This document shows positions 26,019 through 36,693 of a stretch of DNA of 64,000 bases, piece by piece. The stretch is from positions 124,001 to 188,000 of the forward strand of contig NZ_JNYD01000012.1 of NCBI RefSeq assembly GCF_000717175.1, read 5' to 3'. Under the pieces are notes generated by a model. That model was not told the DNA's origin, made no database searches, and saw only the letters and a program-made list of their open reading frames with translations. Position numbers and translations under genes: made by a program. The first letter of the stretch is position 1; each line of letters starts with the position of its first letter. Source of the stretch: Pseudonocardia autotrophica. GTDB taxonomy: Bacteria > Actinomycetota > Actinomycetes > Mycobacteriales > Pseudonocardiaceae.

Positions 26019-27392
26019 TTGGACGACAGCCGCGTGAGTGAGGTGGCCGTCGTCGGCCCCCGCGGCGTGTCGGTCGGCCGGACCGGACGAACGGGGCCCG
26101 TCGTGCGCTGGACGGCCGCCGTGGCCCTCGGCGGGCAGGGCAGGTACGCCGCCGCGGCGGCCCTCCTGGAGGACCTCGTGCGTGATCCCCGGGTGCCCGT
26201 GGAGGTCCGCGCGCACGCCCTCGTCACCCGCGCCTCGCACCTCCGGCAGCGGGGTGGCCACGCCTTCGCCGAGCGGTTCGACGGGCAGGCGCTGGCCCTC
26301 GTCCTGCCGGTCCTTGACGGAGCGGCCGACCTCGGGGCCGCACCGGCTCGGGGACCGGCCGCGGAGGACCCGTCGGAGGCCCGCGGACCGAGGCCCGCCG
26401 CCTGCGAGACCGCGTCCCGCGGAGCCGCGGTGACGGGTGGGCCGGGACCTTCCGGCGGCGCCGATGCGGATCGCCGTGCCGACCCCGGCCAGGATCCGGT
26501 CGCGGGGGCCACGGGTCCCGCGAGCCCCTGCGCAGACCTGCTCTCGGCCCGGGTGGACGCGCTCACCGGACTCGCGGCCGACGCCCTCGGCCAGGGCCAC
26601 CTCGACCGCTCCGTCCGCCTGCTGAGCAGGGCGGATGCGGTGCTCGCCGCGGGCGTGGCCCAGCTGTCGAGCGGCGCCGGGCCGTGGCGCCCGGCCGTCC
26701 GGGCGGACTGGGTGCGGGCGGAGCTCGCGCTCGCCCGCGGGGACCTCGACGGCGCCGCCACTGCGGCCGTCCGGGCCGTGCGCGGGGCCGCCGCGGCCGG
26801 CTCGCCGCGGCACCTGGTGAAGTCCCGGCTCCTGGCGGCCGTGGTCGCCGCCGTGCGGGCGGGCAGGGGACACGACGGTCTTGCGGAGTCCGGGGAGGGC
26901 GTCGTCGCGCCCACCCCGGAGGCGGCCCTCGCGGCCCTCGACGCGGTCGCGGAGGACGCGACCGCAGCGGGGTTGCTCCCGCTCGCCTGGGCGGCCCTCC
27001 TGGCCGCCGCGGACGCCGCCGCCACGGTCGCCCGGCACACCGCCGTGCCCCGGACGCCGTCCTCTCCGGACATCTGCTCCCACGCCTCCGGGAAGGGCCG
27101 CGGGGGCGGAACTCCGTCGGGTTCCCGGAAGCCCCCGGACGGGTTCGTGGAGGGCCCCCCGCGGCCGTCCCGGGTGGGCGATCCGCCCGGCGCCACGGTG
27201 CGACCGCCGGACCCGTCTTCCGAGCGTCCGGAACGACACGATCGGCGGCCCGATCGGTTGCTCCGATCGACGATCGGTGCGCCGAACGGTTCGGCTCGCC
27301 GACGACACGCCGCGGCGGCCACGCTGAGCGTCATCCGTGCCCGGTCCGAGGGGGCGGGGCGGCGCCTGATGGGGGGAGGCGCCTCCGGGTGA
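26019..27392 (+). CDS. Rv3415c-like helical repeat protein
   Basis: About 457 residues from TTG 26019, or 452 from GTG 26034; neither start has a strong ribosome site. N-terminal and central parts are TPR-like helices (AVALGGQGRYAAAAALLEDLV, VRADWVRAELALARGDLDGAATAAVRAVR, SPRHLVKSRLLAAVVAAV). These match the conserved unknown that sits between whiB3 and sigD in M. tuberculosis (Rv3415c, about 275 residues). Here it is enlarged by a Pro/Gly/Ala-rich insert (about residues 105-170) and a basic disordered tail of about 100 residues. Function unknown. Confidence 0.7.
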   Translation: MDDSRVSEVAVVGPRGVSVGRTGRTGPVVRWTAAVALGGQGRYAAAAALLEDLVRDPRVPVEVRAHALVTRASHLRQRGGHAFAERFDGQALALVLPVLDGAADLGAAPARGPAAEDPSEARGPRPAACETASRGAAVTGGPGPSGGADADRRADPGQDPVAGATGPASPCADLLSARVDALTGLAADALGQGHLDRSVRLLSRADAVLAAGVAQLSSGAGPWRPAVRADWVRAELALARGDLDGAATAAVRAVRGAAAAGSPRHLVKSRLLAAVVAAVRAGRGHDGLAESGEGVVAPTPEAALAALDAVAEDATAAGLLPLAWAALLAAADAAATVARHTAVPRTPSSPDICSHASGKGRGGGTPSGSRKPPDGFVEGPPRPSRVGDPPGATVRPPDPSSERPERHDRRPDRLLRSTIGAPNGSARRRHAAAATLSVIRARSEGAGRRLMGGGASG

Positions 27393-27580
27393 GATGAGGC
27401 TCGCGGTAGTGTAATTACTCCATTCGGTCCTCAGTCACCCACATGACGAGTGCCGTTCGGCGCAGAGGTCCCGAATGGAGGGCACAAAGTCGCCCTGATC
27501 GTGTCAAGGTGATCCGGTCACTCGCCGATGCGGAGGGTGACACATCACCCGGCTGCAGGAAGCTGCAGGAAGGAATCGTC

Positions 27581-28177
27581 GTGACGACGGTACTCATCTG
27601 CGACGATCGTCGCAGCGTCCGCGAAGGTCTCACCCGCGTGATGTCCGCGGTGCCGGGGGTGCACCGGATCGATTGCGTCGCCCATGGGGACGAGTTGCTG
27701 GCCCGGTTCTCCCGGCAGCCGGTCGACGTCGTCCTGGTCGGCACCCAGCGCGCGGTGCCCACCGGGGTGGAGGCCACCAGACGTCTGGTGGCGGCCCACC
27801 CGCAGGCGAACGTCATCGTCTTCGGCGCCCCCGACGACGCGGGCAGCATCGCCGCCGCCATCGCCGGCGGTGCGCGGGGCTACCTCCGCTGGGACGCCTC
27901 CCGGCCCGAGCTGGTGGCCGCCCTCGCCCACACCCTCGCCTCCACCGCGGTCCCCACGCCGCGGGCGCCCGCCGACCCGGGCGTGCAGCTCACCGAGCGC
28001 GAGCTGCAGGTGCTGCGCGGGATGAGCCAGGGCAAGAGCAACGGGCAGATCGGGCGCGAGCTCTACCTGTCCGAGGACACCGTGAAGACCCACGCCCGCC
28101 GGCTGTTCCGCAAGCTCGGCGTCCGGGACCGCGCCCAGGCCGTCGCGCACGGCTTCCGTCGCGGCCTCGTGTCCTGA
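27581..28177 (+). CDS. bldM: BldM-like atypical response regulator
   Basis: A 198-residue protein with a receiver domain (TTVLICDDRRSVREGL... GVEATRRL... ARGYLRWDASR) and a LuxR/NarL helix-turn-helix (LTERELQVLRGMSQGKSNGQIGRELYLSEDTVKTHARRLFRKLG). It resembles Streptomyces BldM over its whole length, including the C-terminal AHGFRRGLV. The phosphorylation Asp (D54 in BldM) is Gly54 here (DVVLVGTQ), so it cannot be phosphorylated there. GTG follows AGGAAGGAATC. By synteny it sits before sigD and guaB, as bldM does in Streptomyces. BldM regulates sporulation as a homodimer and with WhiI. Confidence 0.8.
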   Translation: MTTVLICDDRRSVREGLTRVMSAVPGVHRIDCVAHGDELLARFSRQPVDVVLVGTQRAVPTGVEATRRLVAAHPQANVIVFGAPDDAGSIAAAIAGGARGYLRWDASRPELVAALAHTLASTAVPTPRAPADPGVQLTERELQVLRGMSQGKSNGQIGRELYLSEDTVKTHARRLFRKLGVRDRAQAVAHGFRRGLVS

Positions 28178-28835
28178 CGCGGACGCTGCGCCGTCGGACC
28201 CGCCCGGGTCCGGAGCACCACTGAACCACCGCACCAGCACCCGGACCGGGGGTCCGGGTGGGAGTGAACGGGCGGACGACGCGGCCGAGGCCGTGGCTGT
28301 CGCAGCGCAGCCACGCACCGGCCGGGTCCGTCCCGCCACGCGCTCCGCACCGCACGACCGCCCGTGCCGCGCCCGTCCGTGGCGCCGTCGGCCGTCGTGC
28401 GCCCGCCGCGCGGCCCGCCCCCGCCGCGCGGCCGACCGTCTCCCGGCGCCGCCGTCGCGCGCCGGCAGGGGCGGCGCCCTCGGGCGTCCACCGTGTCCCC
28501 GACGTCCGTCCGTCGCCTTCGGACCCGCTCCCACCGCCCGGCCGGTCGCCGCGCGTGACCGACTCGACAGGGTTCCCGTCGGTCACGCCCCGCGTCCGCG
28601 TCACGCCCCGGGATGACCGCTCGCCGACGACGTCCGACACGTCGGCGTCGGCGCCGGTACGGACCGCAACCAGCGCGCCTCTCATCCGTCCTCACTCGTG
28701 AGAGCGGTTCCCGGACGCTCCGGGGGCTTCGCTACGGTGGTCGGCACTGAGATCCCGATTCGGCACTCTCCGTAGTCGGGCTCACCGAACGGATGATGAC
28801 GAACATGCTGCGTAACGCCTGGACGACTCTGCGCG
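28178..28835. other. 658-nt intergenic region between bldM and sigD
   Basis: No convincing gene. It begins with the bldM terminator hairpin at 28238-28260. The middle is very GC-rich and encodes only Arg/Pro-rich chance frames. The last 140 nt (TTCCCGG...CTACGGT at 28732-28737) probably contain the sigD promoter, but I cannot assign the boxes with confidence. Confidence 0.6.
28238..28260 (+). terminator. Terminator of bldM
   Basis: CACCCGGACC and GGTCCGGGTG form a perfect 10-bp stem with a GGG loop, 60 nt after the bldM stop. Confidence 0.65.
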
Positions 28836-29408
28836 ATGAGTGAACCGACAGACGTTCTCGACGAGCTGGTGGCATCTGCTATGGCAGGTGACCGCGGAGC
28901 GGTCGAACGTGTACTGGCCACCATCCGGCCGTTGGTCGTGCGGTACTGCCGCGCGCGCCTCGGCGGATCGGACCGGTCGTCCGTCTCGGCGGACGACGTC
29001 GCGCAGGAGGTGTGTCTGGCCGTGCTGACGGCCTTACCCGGCTACCGCGTCCAGGGACGCCCGTTCCTGGCCTTCGTCTACGGGATCGCGTCGCACAAGG
29101 TGATCGACGCGCACCGTGCGGCGGGCCGCAACCGGTCGGAACCGGTGGCGGACGTGCCGGACTCCGTCGAGTCCGGGGACGGCCCCGAGCAGCGCGCGCT
29201 GCGCGTCGAGCTGTCCGAACAGATGTCGCGCCTGCTCGACCAGCTCCCCGAGAAGCAACGCGAGATCATCGTCCTACGAGTGGTCGTGGGACTCAGTGCG
29301 GAAGAGACTGCGGACGCGGTCGGGTCGACACCCGGTGCGGTCCGCGTGGCCCAGCACCGGGCCCTGGCCCGGTTGCGGAAGAACATGCCCGAGGAGGAGG
29401 TGGTCTGA
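28836..29408 (+). CDS. sigD: ECF RNA polymerase sigma factor SigD
   Basis: A 190-residue sigma factor. Region 2 is IRPLVVRYCRARLGG...SADDVAQEVCLAVLTALPGYRVQGRPFLAFVYGIASHKVIDAHRA. Region 4 is LLDQLPEKQREIIVLRVVVGLSAEETADAVGSTPGAVRVAQHRALARL. These closely match mycobacterial SigD; in Streptomyces the gene at this position is shbA, which drives hrdB. A rare TTA leucine codon occurs at 29034-29036. The next gene, one base-step away, encodes its anti-sigma factor RsdA. Confidence 0.93.
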   Translation: MSEPTDVLDELVASAMAGDRGAVERVLATIRPLVVRYCRARLGGSDRSSVSADDVAQEVCLAVLTALPGYRVQGRPFLAFVYGIASHKVIDAHRAAGRNRSEPVADVPDSVESGDGPEQRALRVELSEQMSRLLDQLPEKQREIIVLRVVVGLSAEETADAVGSTPGAVRVAQHRALARLRKNMPEEEVV

Positions 29409-30560
29409 ATGTCCGACCGTGACAACCAGGGCGGCCACCCCTTCGGCCGCCCCCGCAACGGGGCGAACGGCAACGGTGCCAACGGCCACCGCGCGGGCGG
29501 TCCGTACGGCGTGCCGAACCGGCCCATCCCGTTCCCGGCCGGCCGCGGCGGCTCCCACGCCGAGGAGGCCGAGTTCGCCGACGAGCCGTTGGACCTGGTC
29601 GCCGTCCAGGCGGACGACGAGCTGATCAACGCCCTCGCCGCCGGGATGACCGTCTCGGCGCCCGGGTACGGCGGGTACGACGCGGACGACAAGGTCGTCG
29701 CGATGCTCGCCGCGTGGAAGGCCGAGGTCGACGCCGACCCGATCCCCGAGCTGGTCGACCTCGACACCGCGGTGGCGGCCGTCGAGTCCGGCTCGGTGAA
29801 GCGGCCCTCGTCGCGGCGCCGGCACCTGATCCCGCTCGCCGGCGCGGCCGCGCTGCTGGTCTTCAGCATCGCGGGCGTGTCGATCGGCGCGCAGGACGCG
29901 GACCCGGGCAGCCCGCTGTTCGGCGTCACGCAGGTCCTCTACAAGGACGCGGCGAACTCCAAGCTCGCGGCCGTCGAGGTCAAGCAGCGCATCGAGCAGG
30001 TCAACGCCAAGCTCGAGCGCGGCGACACCGCGGGCGCGCAGCAGGACCTCCAGGCGCTCGCGCCGCTGCTGGAGCAGGTCCGCCCGGAGGAGGGGAAGAC
30101 CTACCTCGCCGCCGAGCAGACCTTCCTGGCGCAGAAGGTGCAGGAGACGCCGTCCGGTCAGCCGACCGACCCGCGCGCCCCGCTGCGCAACGGCACCCCG
30201 CGGCCGCAGGCCCCGGCGACCGAGGGCACCCAGGACCAGCAGCAGCCGGTCGTGCCGCCCTCGGACTCGACGAGCACCACCCCGTCGAGCTCGAACGCTC
30301 CGACGTCGCCGGACACCAGCACCGGGGACCCGCGGGACGACCCCCGCACGCAGGACCCGCGGATCGCCGGTGTCCCGGAGTCGCCGAGCAACTCGACCGC
30401 GCCGAGCTCGTCGACCGCGCCGCCGCCCCCGAAGACCGAGGGTGGGCAGGACCCGACGACCTCGACGTCGACCACGCCGCCGGCGGGCACGACGACCACG
30501 TCGATGGGCACGACCACCACGGCCGAGCCCACCACGGAACCGACGACCACCACCAGCTGA
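29409..30560 (+). CDS. rsdA: Anti-sigma-D factor RsdA
   Basis: A 383-residue membrane protein. The sigma-binding segment is EPLDLVAVQADDELINALAAG (residues 59-79). One membrane helix spans residues 140-160 (LIPLAGAAALLVFSIAGVSIG). The outside part has a helical region (YKDAANSKLAAVEVKQRIEQVNAKLERGD) and a long Thr/Ser/Pro-rich tail. RsdA holds SigD at the membrane until proteolysis releases it. ATG 29409 directly follows the sigD stop, so the two are made together. The tail ends in a Thr-rich stretch and is likely wall-exposed. Confidence 0.9.
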   Translation: MSDRDNQGGHPFGRPRNGANGNGANGHRAGGPYGVPNRPIPFPAGRGGSHAEEAEFADEPLDLVAVQADDELINALAAGMTVSAPGYGGYDADDKVVAMLAAWKAEVDADPIPELVDLDTAVAAVESGSVKRPSSRRRHLIPLAGAAALLVFSIAGVSIGAQDADPGSPLFGVTQVLYKDAANSKLAAVEVKQRIEQVNAKLERGDTAGAQQDLQALAPLLEQVRPEEGKTYLAAEQTFLAQKVQETPSGQPTDPRAPLRNGTPRPQAPATEGTQDQQQPVVPPSDSTSTTPSSSNAPTSPDTSTGDPRDDPRTQDPRIAGVPESPSNSTAPSSSTAPPPPKTEGGQDPTTSTSTTPPAGTTTTSMGTTTTAEPTTEPTTTTS

Positions 30561-30575
30561 GGCCGTATGCACGGA

Positions 30576-30602
30576 GGCCCCCGACCGATCCGGTCGGGGG
30601 CC
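30576..30602. terminator. Terminator after rsdA
   Basis: GGCCCCCGACCG and CGGTCGGGGGCC form a perfect 12-bp stem with a 3-nt loop. It lies between the convergent rsdA and DUF5319 genes and ends in CTTCG. Confidence 0.8.
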
Positions 30603-30623
30603 TTCGCGCGTGTCGGGGAGGAG

Positions 30624-32755
<2,132 letters not shown>

Positions 32756-32773
32756 CGCCGCGGCCCGCTCGTC

Positions 32774-32779
32774 TACGCT
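32774..32779 (+). promoter_or_regulatory. -10 box of a probable leaderless guaB3 mRNA
   Basis: TACGCT lies 8 nt before the GTG of guaB3, without a ribosome site between. Confidence 0.45.
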
Positions 32780-32787
32780 GGTCACCC

Positions 32788-33912
32788 GTGCGTGACCTCG
32801 TGGAGATCGGGATGGGCCGGGAGGCCCGTCGTGCCTACGACCTGAACCAGGTCGAGATCGTTCCGTCGCGGCGGACGCGGAGCTCGCAGGAGGTCTCGAC
32901 CGCCTGGCAGCTCGACGCCTACCGGTTCGAGATCCCGCTCGTCACGCACCCGACGGACGCGGTGGTCTCGCCGGCCACCGCGGTCGCGATCGGCAAGCTC
33001 GGCGGCCTGTCGGTGCTCAACGCCGAGGGCCTGTGGTCCCGGCACGCCGATGCGCAGGGCGCCATCGCCCGCGTGGTCGAGGCCGCCGACTCGGACGACC
33101 CGAGCGCCGCGGTCCGGGCGCTGCAGGAGCTGCACGCGGCCCCGATCCAGGAGGACCTGCTCGCCGAGGCGCTGCGGACCGTCCGGGACGCGGGCGTCAC
33201 GGTCGCCGCCCGGGTCAGCCCGCAGCGGGCCCGCGAGCTCACCCCGGCCCTGCTCGCCGGCGGCGTCGAGATCCTGGTCGTTCAGGGCACGATCATCTCC
33301 GCCGAGCACGTGAGCAAGGGCGAGCCGCTCAACCTCAAGGACTTCATCAACTCGCTCGACGTGCCGGTGGTCGCCGGCGGCGTGGGCGACTACCGCACCG
33401 CGATGCACCTGATGCGCACCGGCGCGGCCGGCGTGATCGTCGGCTACGGCGAGTCCTCGGCCACCACCACGGACGAGGTGCTGGGCATCGGCGTCCCGAT
33501 GGCGACGGCACTGGTCGACGCGGCCGCGGCTCGCCGGGACTACCTCGACGAGACCGGCGGCCGGTACGTCCACGTGATCGCCGACGGCGGCATCAACGGC
33601 TCGGGCGACGTCGCCAAGGCCATCGCCTGCGGGGCGGACGCCGTGATGCTCGGCGAGCAGCTCGCCGACTCGGCCGACGCCCCCGCCGACGGTCTCTACT
33701 GGACCTCGGCCGCCGCGCACCCGTCGCTGCCGCGCTCGGACGTCACGGGGTTCGCCCCGTCCGACCGCACGCTGGAGCAGGTCCTCTTCGGCCCGTCGTC
33801 CACGCCGTACGGCACCGTGGACATCTTCGGCGCGCTGCGCCGGGCCATGGCGAAGACGGGCTACTCGGACCTCAAGGAGTTCCAGCGGGTGGGGCTGACC
33901 GTCCGGGCCTGA
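32788..33912 (+). CDS. guaB3: GuaB3 family IMP dehydrogenase-related protein
   Basis: A 374-residue TIM-barrel relative of IMP dehydrogenase without CBS domains. VEIGMGREARRAYDLNQVEIVPSRRTRS is the GuaB3 start. VVAGGVGDYRTAMHLMRTGAAGVIVGYG and HVIADGGINGSGDVAKAIACGADAVMLG form the phosphate-binding strands. The usual Cys loop is replaced by IVGYGESSATTTDEVLGIGVP, so ordinary IMP dehydrogenase chemistry is doubtful. The gene always trails guaB in actinobacteria and its substrate is unsettled. Confidence 0.92.
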   Translation: MRDLVEIGMGREARRAYDLNQVEIVPSRRTRSSQEVSTAWQLDAYRFEIPLVTHPTDAVVSPATAVAIGKLGGLSVLNAEGLWSRHADAQGAIARVVEAADSDDPSAAVRALQELHAAPIQEDLLAEALRTVRDAGVTVAARVSPQRARELTPALLAGGVEILVVQGTIISAEHVSKGEPLNLKDFINSLDVPVVAGGVGDYRTAMHLMRTGAAGVIVGYGESSATTTDEVLGIGVPMATALVDAAAARRDYLDETGGRYVHVIADGGINGSGDVAKAIACGADAVMLGEQLADSADAPADGLYWTSAAAHPSLPRSDVTGFAPSDRTLEQVLFGPSSTPYGTVDIFGALRRAMAKTGYSDLKEFQRVGLTVRA

Positions 33913-33921
33913 GCCGGCAGG

Positions 33922-34287
33922 TCAGTCCTCGGCCAGCCGCGCGGCGAGGTAGTCGCGCAACGCCACGGCGTTGTTGTGGTCCCGGTCCCGGGCGCCGTAG
34001 AGCAGGGTCAGGGTGCCGGACCGCGCGGCGTCGAGCAGGGGCCGCCAGGCCTGCGGCCGGGCGTCGAGCTCGGCGAAGTAGCGGCGGCGGAACTCCTCCC
34101 AGCGCTCCGGGTCGTGGCCGAACCACCTCCTGAGCTCGGGGCTGGGGGCGACGTCCTTCGCCCACTCGTCCAGGCCGAGGTCGTCGCGGCGGACCCCGCG
34201 CGGCCACACCCGGTCGACCAGGACGGACCGGCCCGGATGCGGCTCGTGGTCGTACACCCGGGAGACACGGATGGTGCTCCCGGTCAC
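33922..34287 (-). CDS. DUF488 family protein
   Basis: A 121-residue protein. VDRVWPRGVRRDDLGLDEWAKDVAPSPELRRWFGHDPERWEEFRRRY and LLYGARDRDHNNAVALRDYL are diagnostic of the YeaO-like DUF488 family. Function is unknown, though related proteins are linked to stress or nucleic-acid metabolism. GTG 34287 overlaps the stop of the LuxR regulator upstream, so the two form an operon. It ends only 9 nt from the convergent guaB3 stop. Confidence 0.9.
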   Translation of the reverse strand: MTGSTIRVSRVYDHEPHPGRSVLVDRVWPRGVRRDDLGLDEWAKDVAPSPELRRWFGHDPERWEEFRRRYFAELDARPQAWRPLLDAARSGTLTLLYGARDRDHNNAVALRDYLAARLAED

Positions 34288-36167
34288 GAGGCGAGGCCCG
34301 CCTCGAGGGCCACCCGGGTCGCCTCGGCCCGGTTCCGCACGCCCAGCTTCGTGTAGATGTTGCTGACGTGCCGGTTGGCCGTGCGCTCGCTGATGAACAG
34401 CGCGCGGGCGAGCTCCATGTTGGTCATCCCCTCGGCGAGGAGGGAGAGGACCTCCTGCTCGCGTGGGGTGAGCTCGAGGACGGCGGGCCGCAGGGCCTCG
34501 GGCGCACCGGGCCGCTGCTCGTCGAGGACGTGCCGGGCGATCCAGCCGTCGAGGCCGGCGGCGCCGAAGTCCAGCACGGCGAGGCGATGCGGGAGCCCGC
34601 CCATCGTCAGCGCGCCGGCGGGGACGAAGCCCATGGTGCGCAGCAGCGGTGCGGCCGCCTCCCACTCGTGGACGGCGGTGTAGACGCGCCGCAGGGTGGC
34701 CCGGTGCTCGAGGTACGTGCGCTTGAGGTCGACGACGAGCGTGGCCACCTCCGGGGAGGAGAGCTCGCCGCGCCGGTGCCCCAGCATCGACCGGACCAGC
34801 AGCGACCGGCTGCCCGACGGCGGGGGGTGCCTGCGGAGGTGGTCGGTCGTCGCGGCGAGGACCGGGTCGACCCGCAGCGCCGGCTCCGCGATCTCGTCGT
34901 GCAGCGCGACGGTGCTGAACGCGGTGACGCCCGCGGGCCCGCGGGCGACGTGGAAGTCCTGGGGCCGCTCCCGCCACCAGGTCTCGATCAGCGCCGCGCC
35001 GCCGGCGCCGGTGAACCGGCCCGCGATGTCCAGGACCGCCGCGCGGTCCTCGGGCCACGCCCGCTCCGCCGGGTGCTGCAGGCCGCCGGGCGGCGCGTAG
35101 GCGTTGCGGATCACCGGGTTCCGGACCAGGTGCATCAGGTCCGCGGTGACGTCCCAGTCCGCACCCCGCGGGTCGGCGGCCGGGCCGTCGACGATCGCGT
35201 GGGCGGCGCGGGTCCGCAGGGCGCGGACGCGGTCGGGGTCCCGGCGTTCCAGCGCGTCGAGCGCCACGGCCCGGGCGACGCCGGAGAGCTCCAGGCCCGA
35301 GCCGGAGACCTGCGTCAGGGGGAGCCTCCGCAGCACCGACCAGGCCAGGTCGGCGTCGTGCTCGGGGAGCACCGAGCGCAGCAGCGGCAGGGTCACGCGG
35401 CGCAGCACGGTCGCCGCCTCGACCACCTCCAGCTCGGCCGGGTCGAGGTCGTCGAGCAGGACCTCGACGAGCTCCTCGGCCACCTCGCCGGGGGTGCCGG
35501 CCGAGGGCGGCACGCCGCCGGACCGTTGCAGCGCCTCGGTCGCGATGGAGGCGGCCAGCGGGTGCCCGTGGGCCAGCGCGCCCACCCAGGCGCGCTGCCC
35601 GTCCGCGAGACCGCGCCGGCACAGCAGCGCGTCGAGGTCCTCGGGCCGCAGCGGGCCGACCGCCAGTTCGGCGACGAGCGGGCGCCAGCCCGGGGAGGTC
35701 CGCCAGGCCAGGTTGGGTGCGCGGCGGCCCACCAGCAGCGTGGTCACGTGCGCGGGTAAGGCCGCGACCAGCTCCGCGCGCAGCCAGCCGTCGAGCAGGT
35801 TCCAGCGCTCGTAGGAGTCGACCACCAGCACCTCGGTGCCGGCCGCGACCATCGCGCGGGACACCTCCACCGGGTCGCGGACCGGCCGCCCGAGCACCCG
35901 GCCCAGCTCCGCCAGTGCCCCGCGCGGGGTCGGCTCCACGGCCCGCCCCTGCAGCTCCGCCCAGGGCCGCCCGAGCCGGGTCAGGGTGCCCCGGACCAGC
36001 GCGGTCTTCCCGATGCCGCCGGGGCCGTGCACGAAACCGACCGCCGGACCCGCGGGATCGAGCCAGGACGCCAGGACCCGCTGCTCCTCCGCCCGGCCGA
36101 CGAGCTCGGCGGCGCGGGACGCCGCGAGACGGTCCGCGACCAGCGGAGGAGCCTCGTCACCCGGCAC
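34284..36167 (-). CDS. LuxR-family regulator with N-terminal AAA ATPase
   Basis: A 627-residue protein. The Walker A motif is GPGGIGKT (residues 48-55) after ELVGRAEEQRVLASWL. Walker B-like VLVVDSYERW follows. A long helical middle without clear TPRs leads to a C-terminal LuxR helix-turn-helix (LTPREQEVLSLLAEGMTNMELARALFISERTANRHVSNIYTKLG). It is shorter than typical LAL/MalT regulators (about 900), mainly in the sensor part. A rare TTA leucine codon occurs at 35757-35759. It is co-transcribed with the DUF488 gene. Inducer unknown. Confidence 0.9.
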   Translation of the reverse strand: MPGDEAPPLVADRLAASRAAELVGRAEEQRVLASWLDPAGPAVGFVHGPGGIGKTALVRGTLTRLGRPWAELQGRAVEPTPRGALAELGRVLGRPVRDPVEVSRAMVAAGTEVLVVDSYERWNLLDGWLRAELVAALPAHVTTLLVGRRAPNLAWRTSPGWRPLVAELAVGPLRPEDLDALLCRRGLADGQRAWVGALAHGHPLAASIATEALQRSGGVPPSAGTPGEVAEELVEVLLDDLDPAELEVVEAATVLRRVTLPLLRSVLPEHDADLAWSVLRRLPLTQVSGSGLELSGVARAVALDALERRDPDRVRALRTRAAHAIVDGPAADPRGADWDVTADLMHLVRNPVIRNAYAPPGGLQHPAERAWPEDRAAVLDIAGRFTGAGGAALIETWWRERPQDFHVARGPAGVTAFSTVALHDEIAEPALRVDPVLAATTDHLRRHPPPSGSRSLLVRSMLGHRRGELSSPEVATLVVDLKRTYLEHRATLRRVYTAVHEWEAAAPLLRTMGFVPAGALTMGGLPHRLAVLDFGAAGLDGWIARHVLDEQRPGAPEALRPAVLELTPREQEVLSLLAEGMTNMELARALFISERTANRHVSNIYTKLGVRNRAEATRVALEAGLAS

Positions 36168-36221
36168 GCCCGGGAGCGTAGGACCGGCCGCGTCGGTGCG
36201 AACGGGTCGAACGGACCGGGT

Positions 36222-36539
36222 TCAGCGCGCGACCGCCACCAGGTCGGGCGCGGTGACGGCCGTCGGCGCGGCCAGGACGTCGAACTCCCGGACGGTGATC
36301 CCGGTCAGGGCCGGGCTGTCCGTCATCGCCCGGAAGGTGTCGGTGTCCCGGGAGCGGTCGGCGGCCGCGCGGTCGGTGAAGAGGTAGACGCCGCCGTACG
36401 TGCCGCGGTCGGCGTCGGCGAGCCACCACTTCCCGAGCAGTCCGGGCCAGTCGGCGAAGGCGGGCGCGACGGCCTCCGCGTGCGCGGCGTAGGCCTCCTC
36501 GGGGACGGTGATGCCGAAGGTGACGAGTCGGACGTACAC
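36222..36539 (-). CDS. YdhR-like monooxygenase-fold protein
   Basis: A 105-residue ferredoxin-like protein (VYVRLVTFGITVPEEAYAAHAEAVAPAFADWPGLLGKWWLADADRGTYGGVYLFTDRAAADRS). It resembles the putative monooxygenase YdhR family, in which a dimeric beta-barrel binds a small hydrophobic molecule. GTG 36539 follows GAGGAGG by 7 nt. A minus-strand TAGCGT (36582-36577) is a probable -10 box. It is divergent from the acyl-CoA dehydrogenase-like gene, with operator-like repeats between them. Confidence 0.82.
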   Translation of the reverse strand: MYVRLVTFGITVPEEAYAAHAEAVAPAFADWPGLLGKWWLADADRGTYGGVYLFTDRAAADRSRDTDTFRAMTDSPALTGITVREFDVLAAPTAVTAPDLVAVAR

Positions 36540-36611
36540 GGGAACCTCCTCGGTCGGGGTCCTGCTGACCGGGCCGACGCTAGGAGCGCGCCGGCCGCGT
36601 CCACATCGGGG

Positions 36612-36650
36612 GAACGCTCCATCCGGGATGGAGCGGCACATGGAGCGTTC
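36612..36650. promoter_or_regulatory. Inverted repeat in the YdhR/acyl-CoA dehydrogenase divergent promoter
   Basis: GAACGCTCCAT (36612-36622) and ATGGAGCGTTC (36640-36650) are exact complements 17 nt apart. A third half site ATGGAGC lies between at 36628-36634. The acyl-CoA dehydrogenase -10 box TAGCGT (36680-36685) is 8 nt before its ATG. Confidence 0.5.
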
Positions 36651-36693
36651 GCCCGAGGTGGACACCCCCGACGCGTTCCTAGCGTTCCGGGCC

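Noticed and set aside
28258..28701. Open frames between bldM and sigD
   Set aside because: Composition is Arg/Pro/Thr-rich on several frames at once, with no conserved motif; more likely untranslated.
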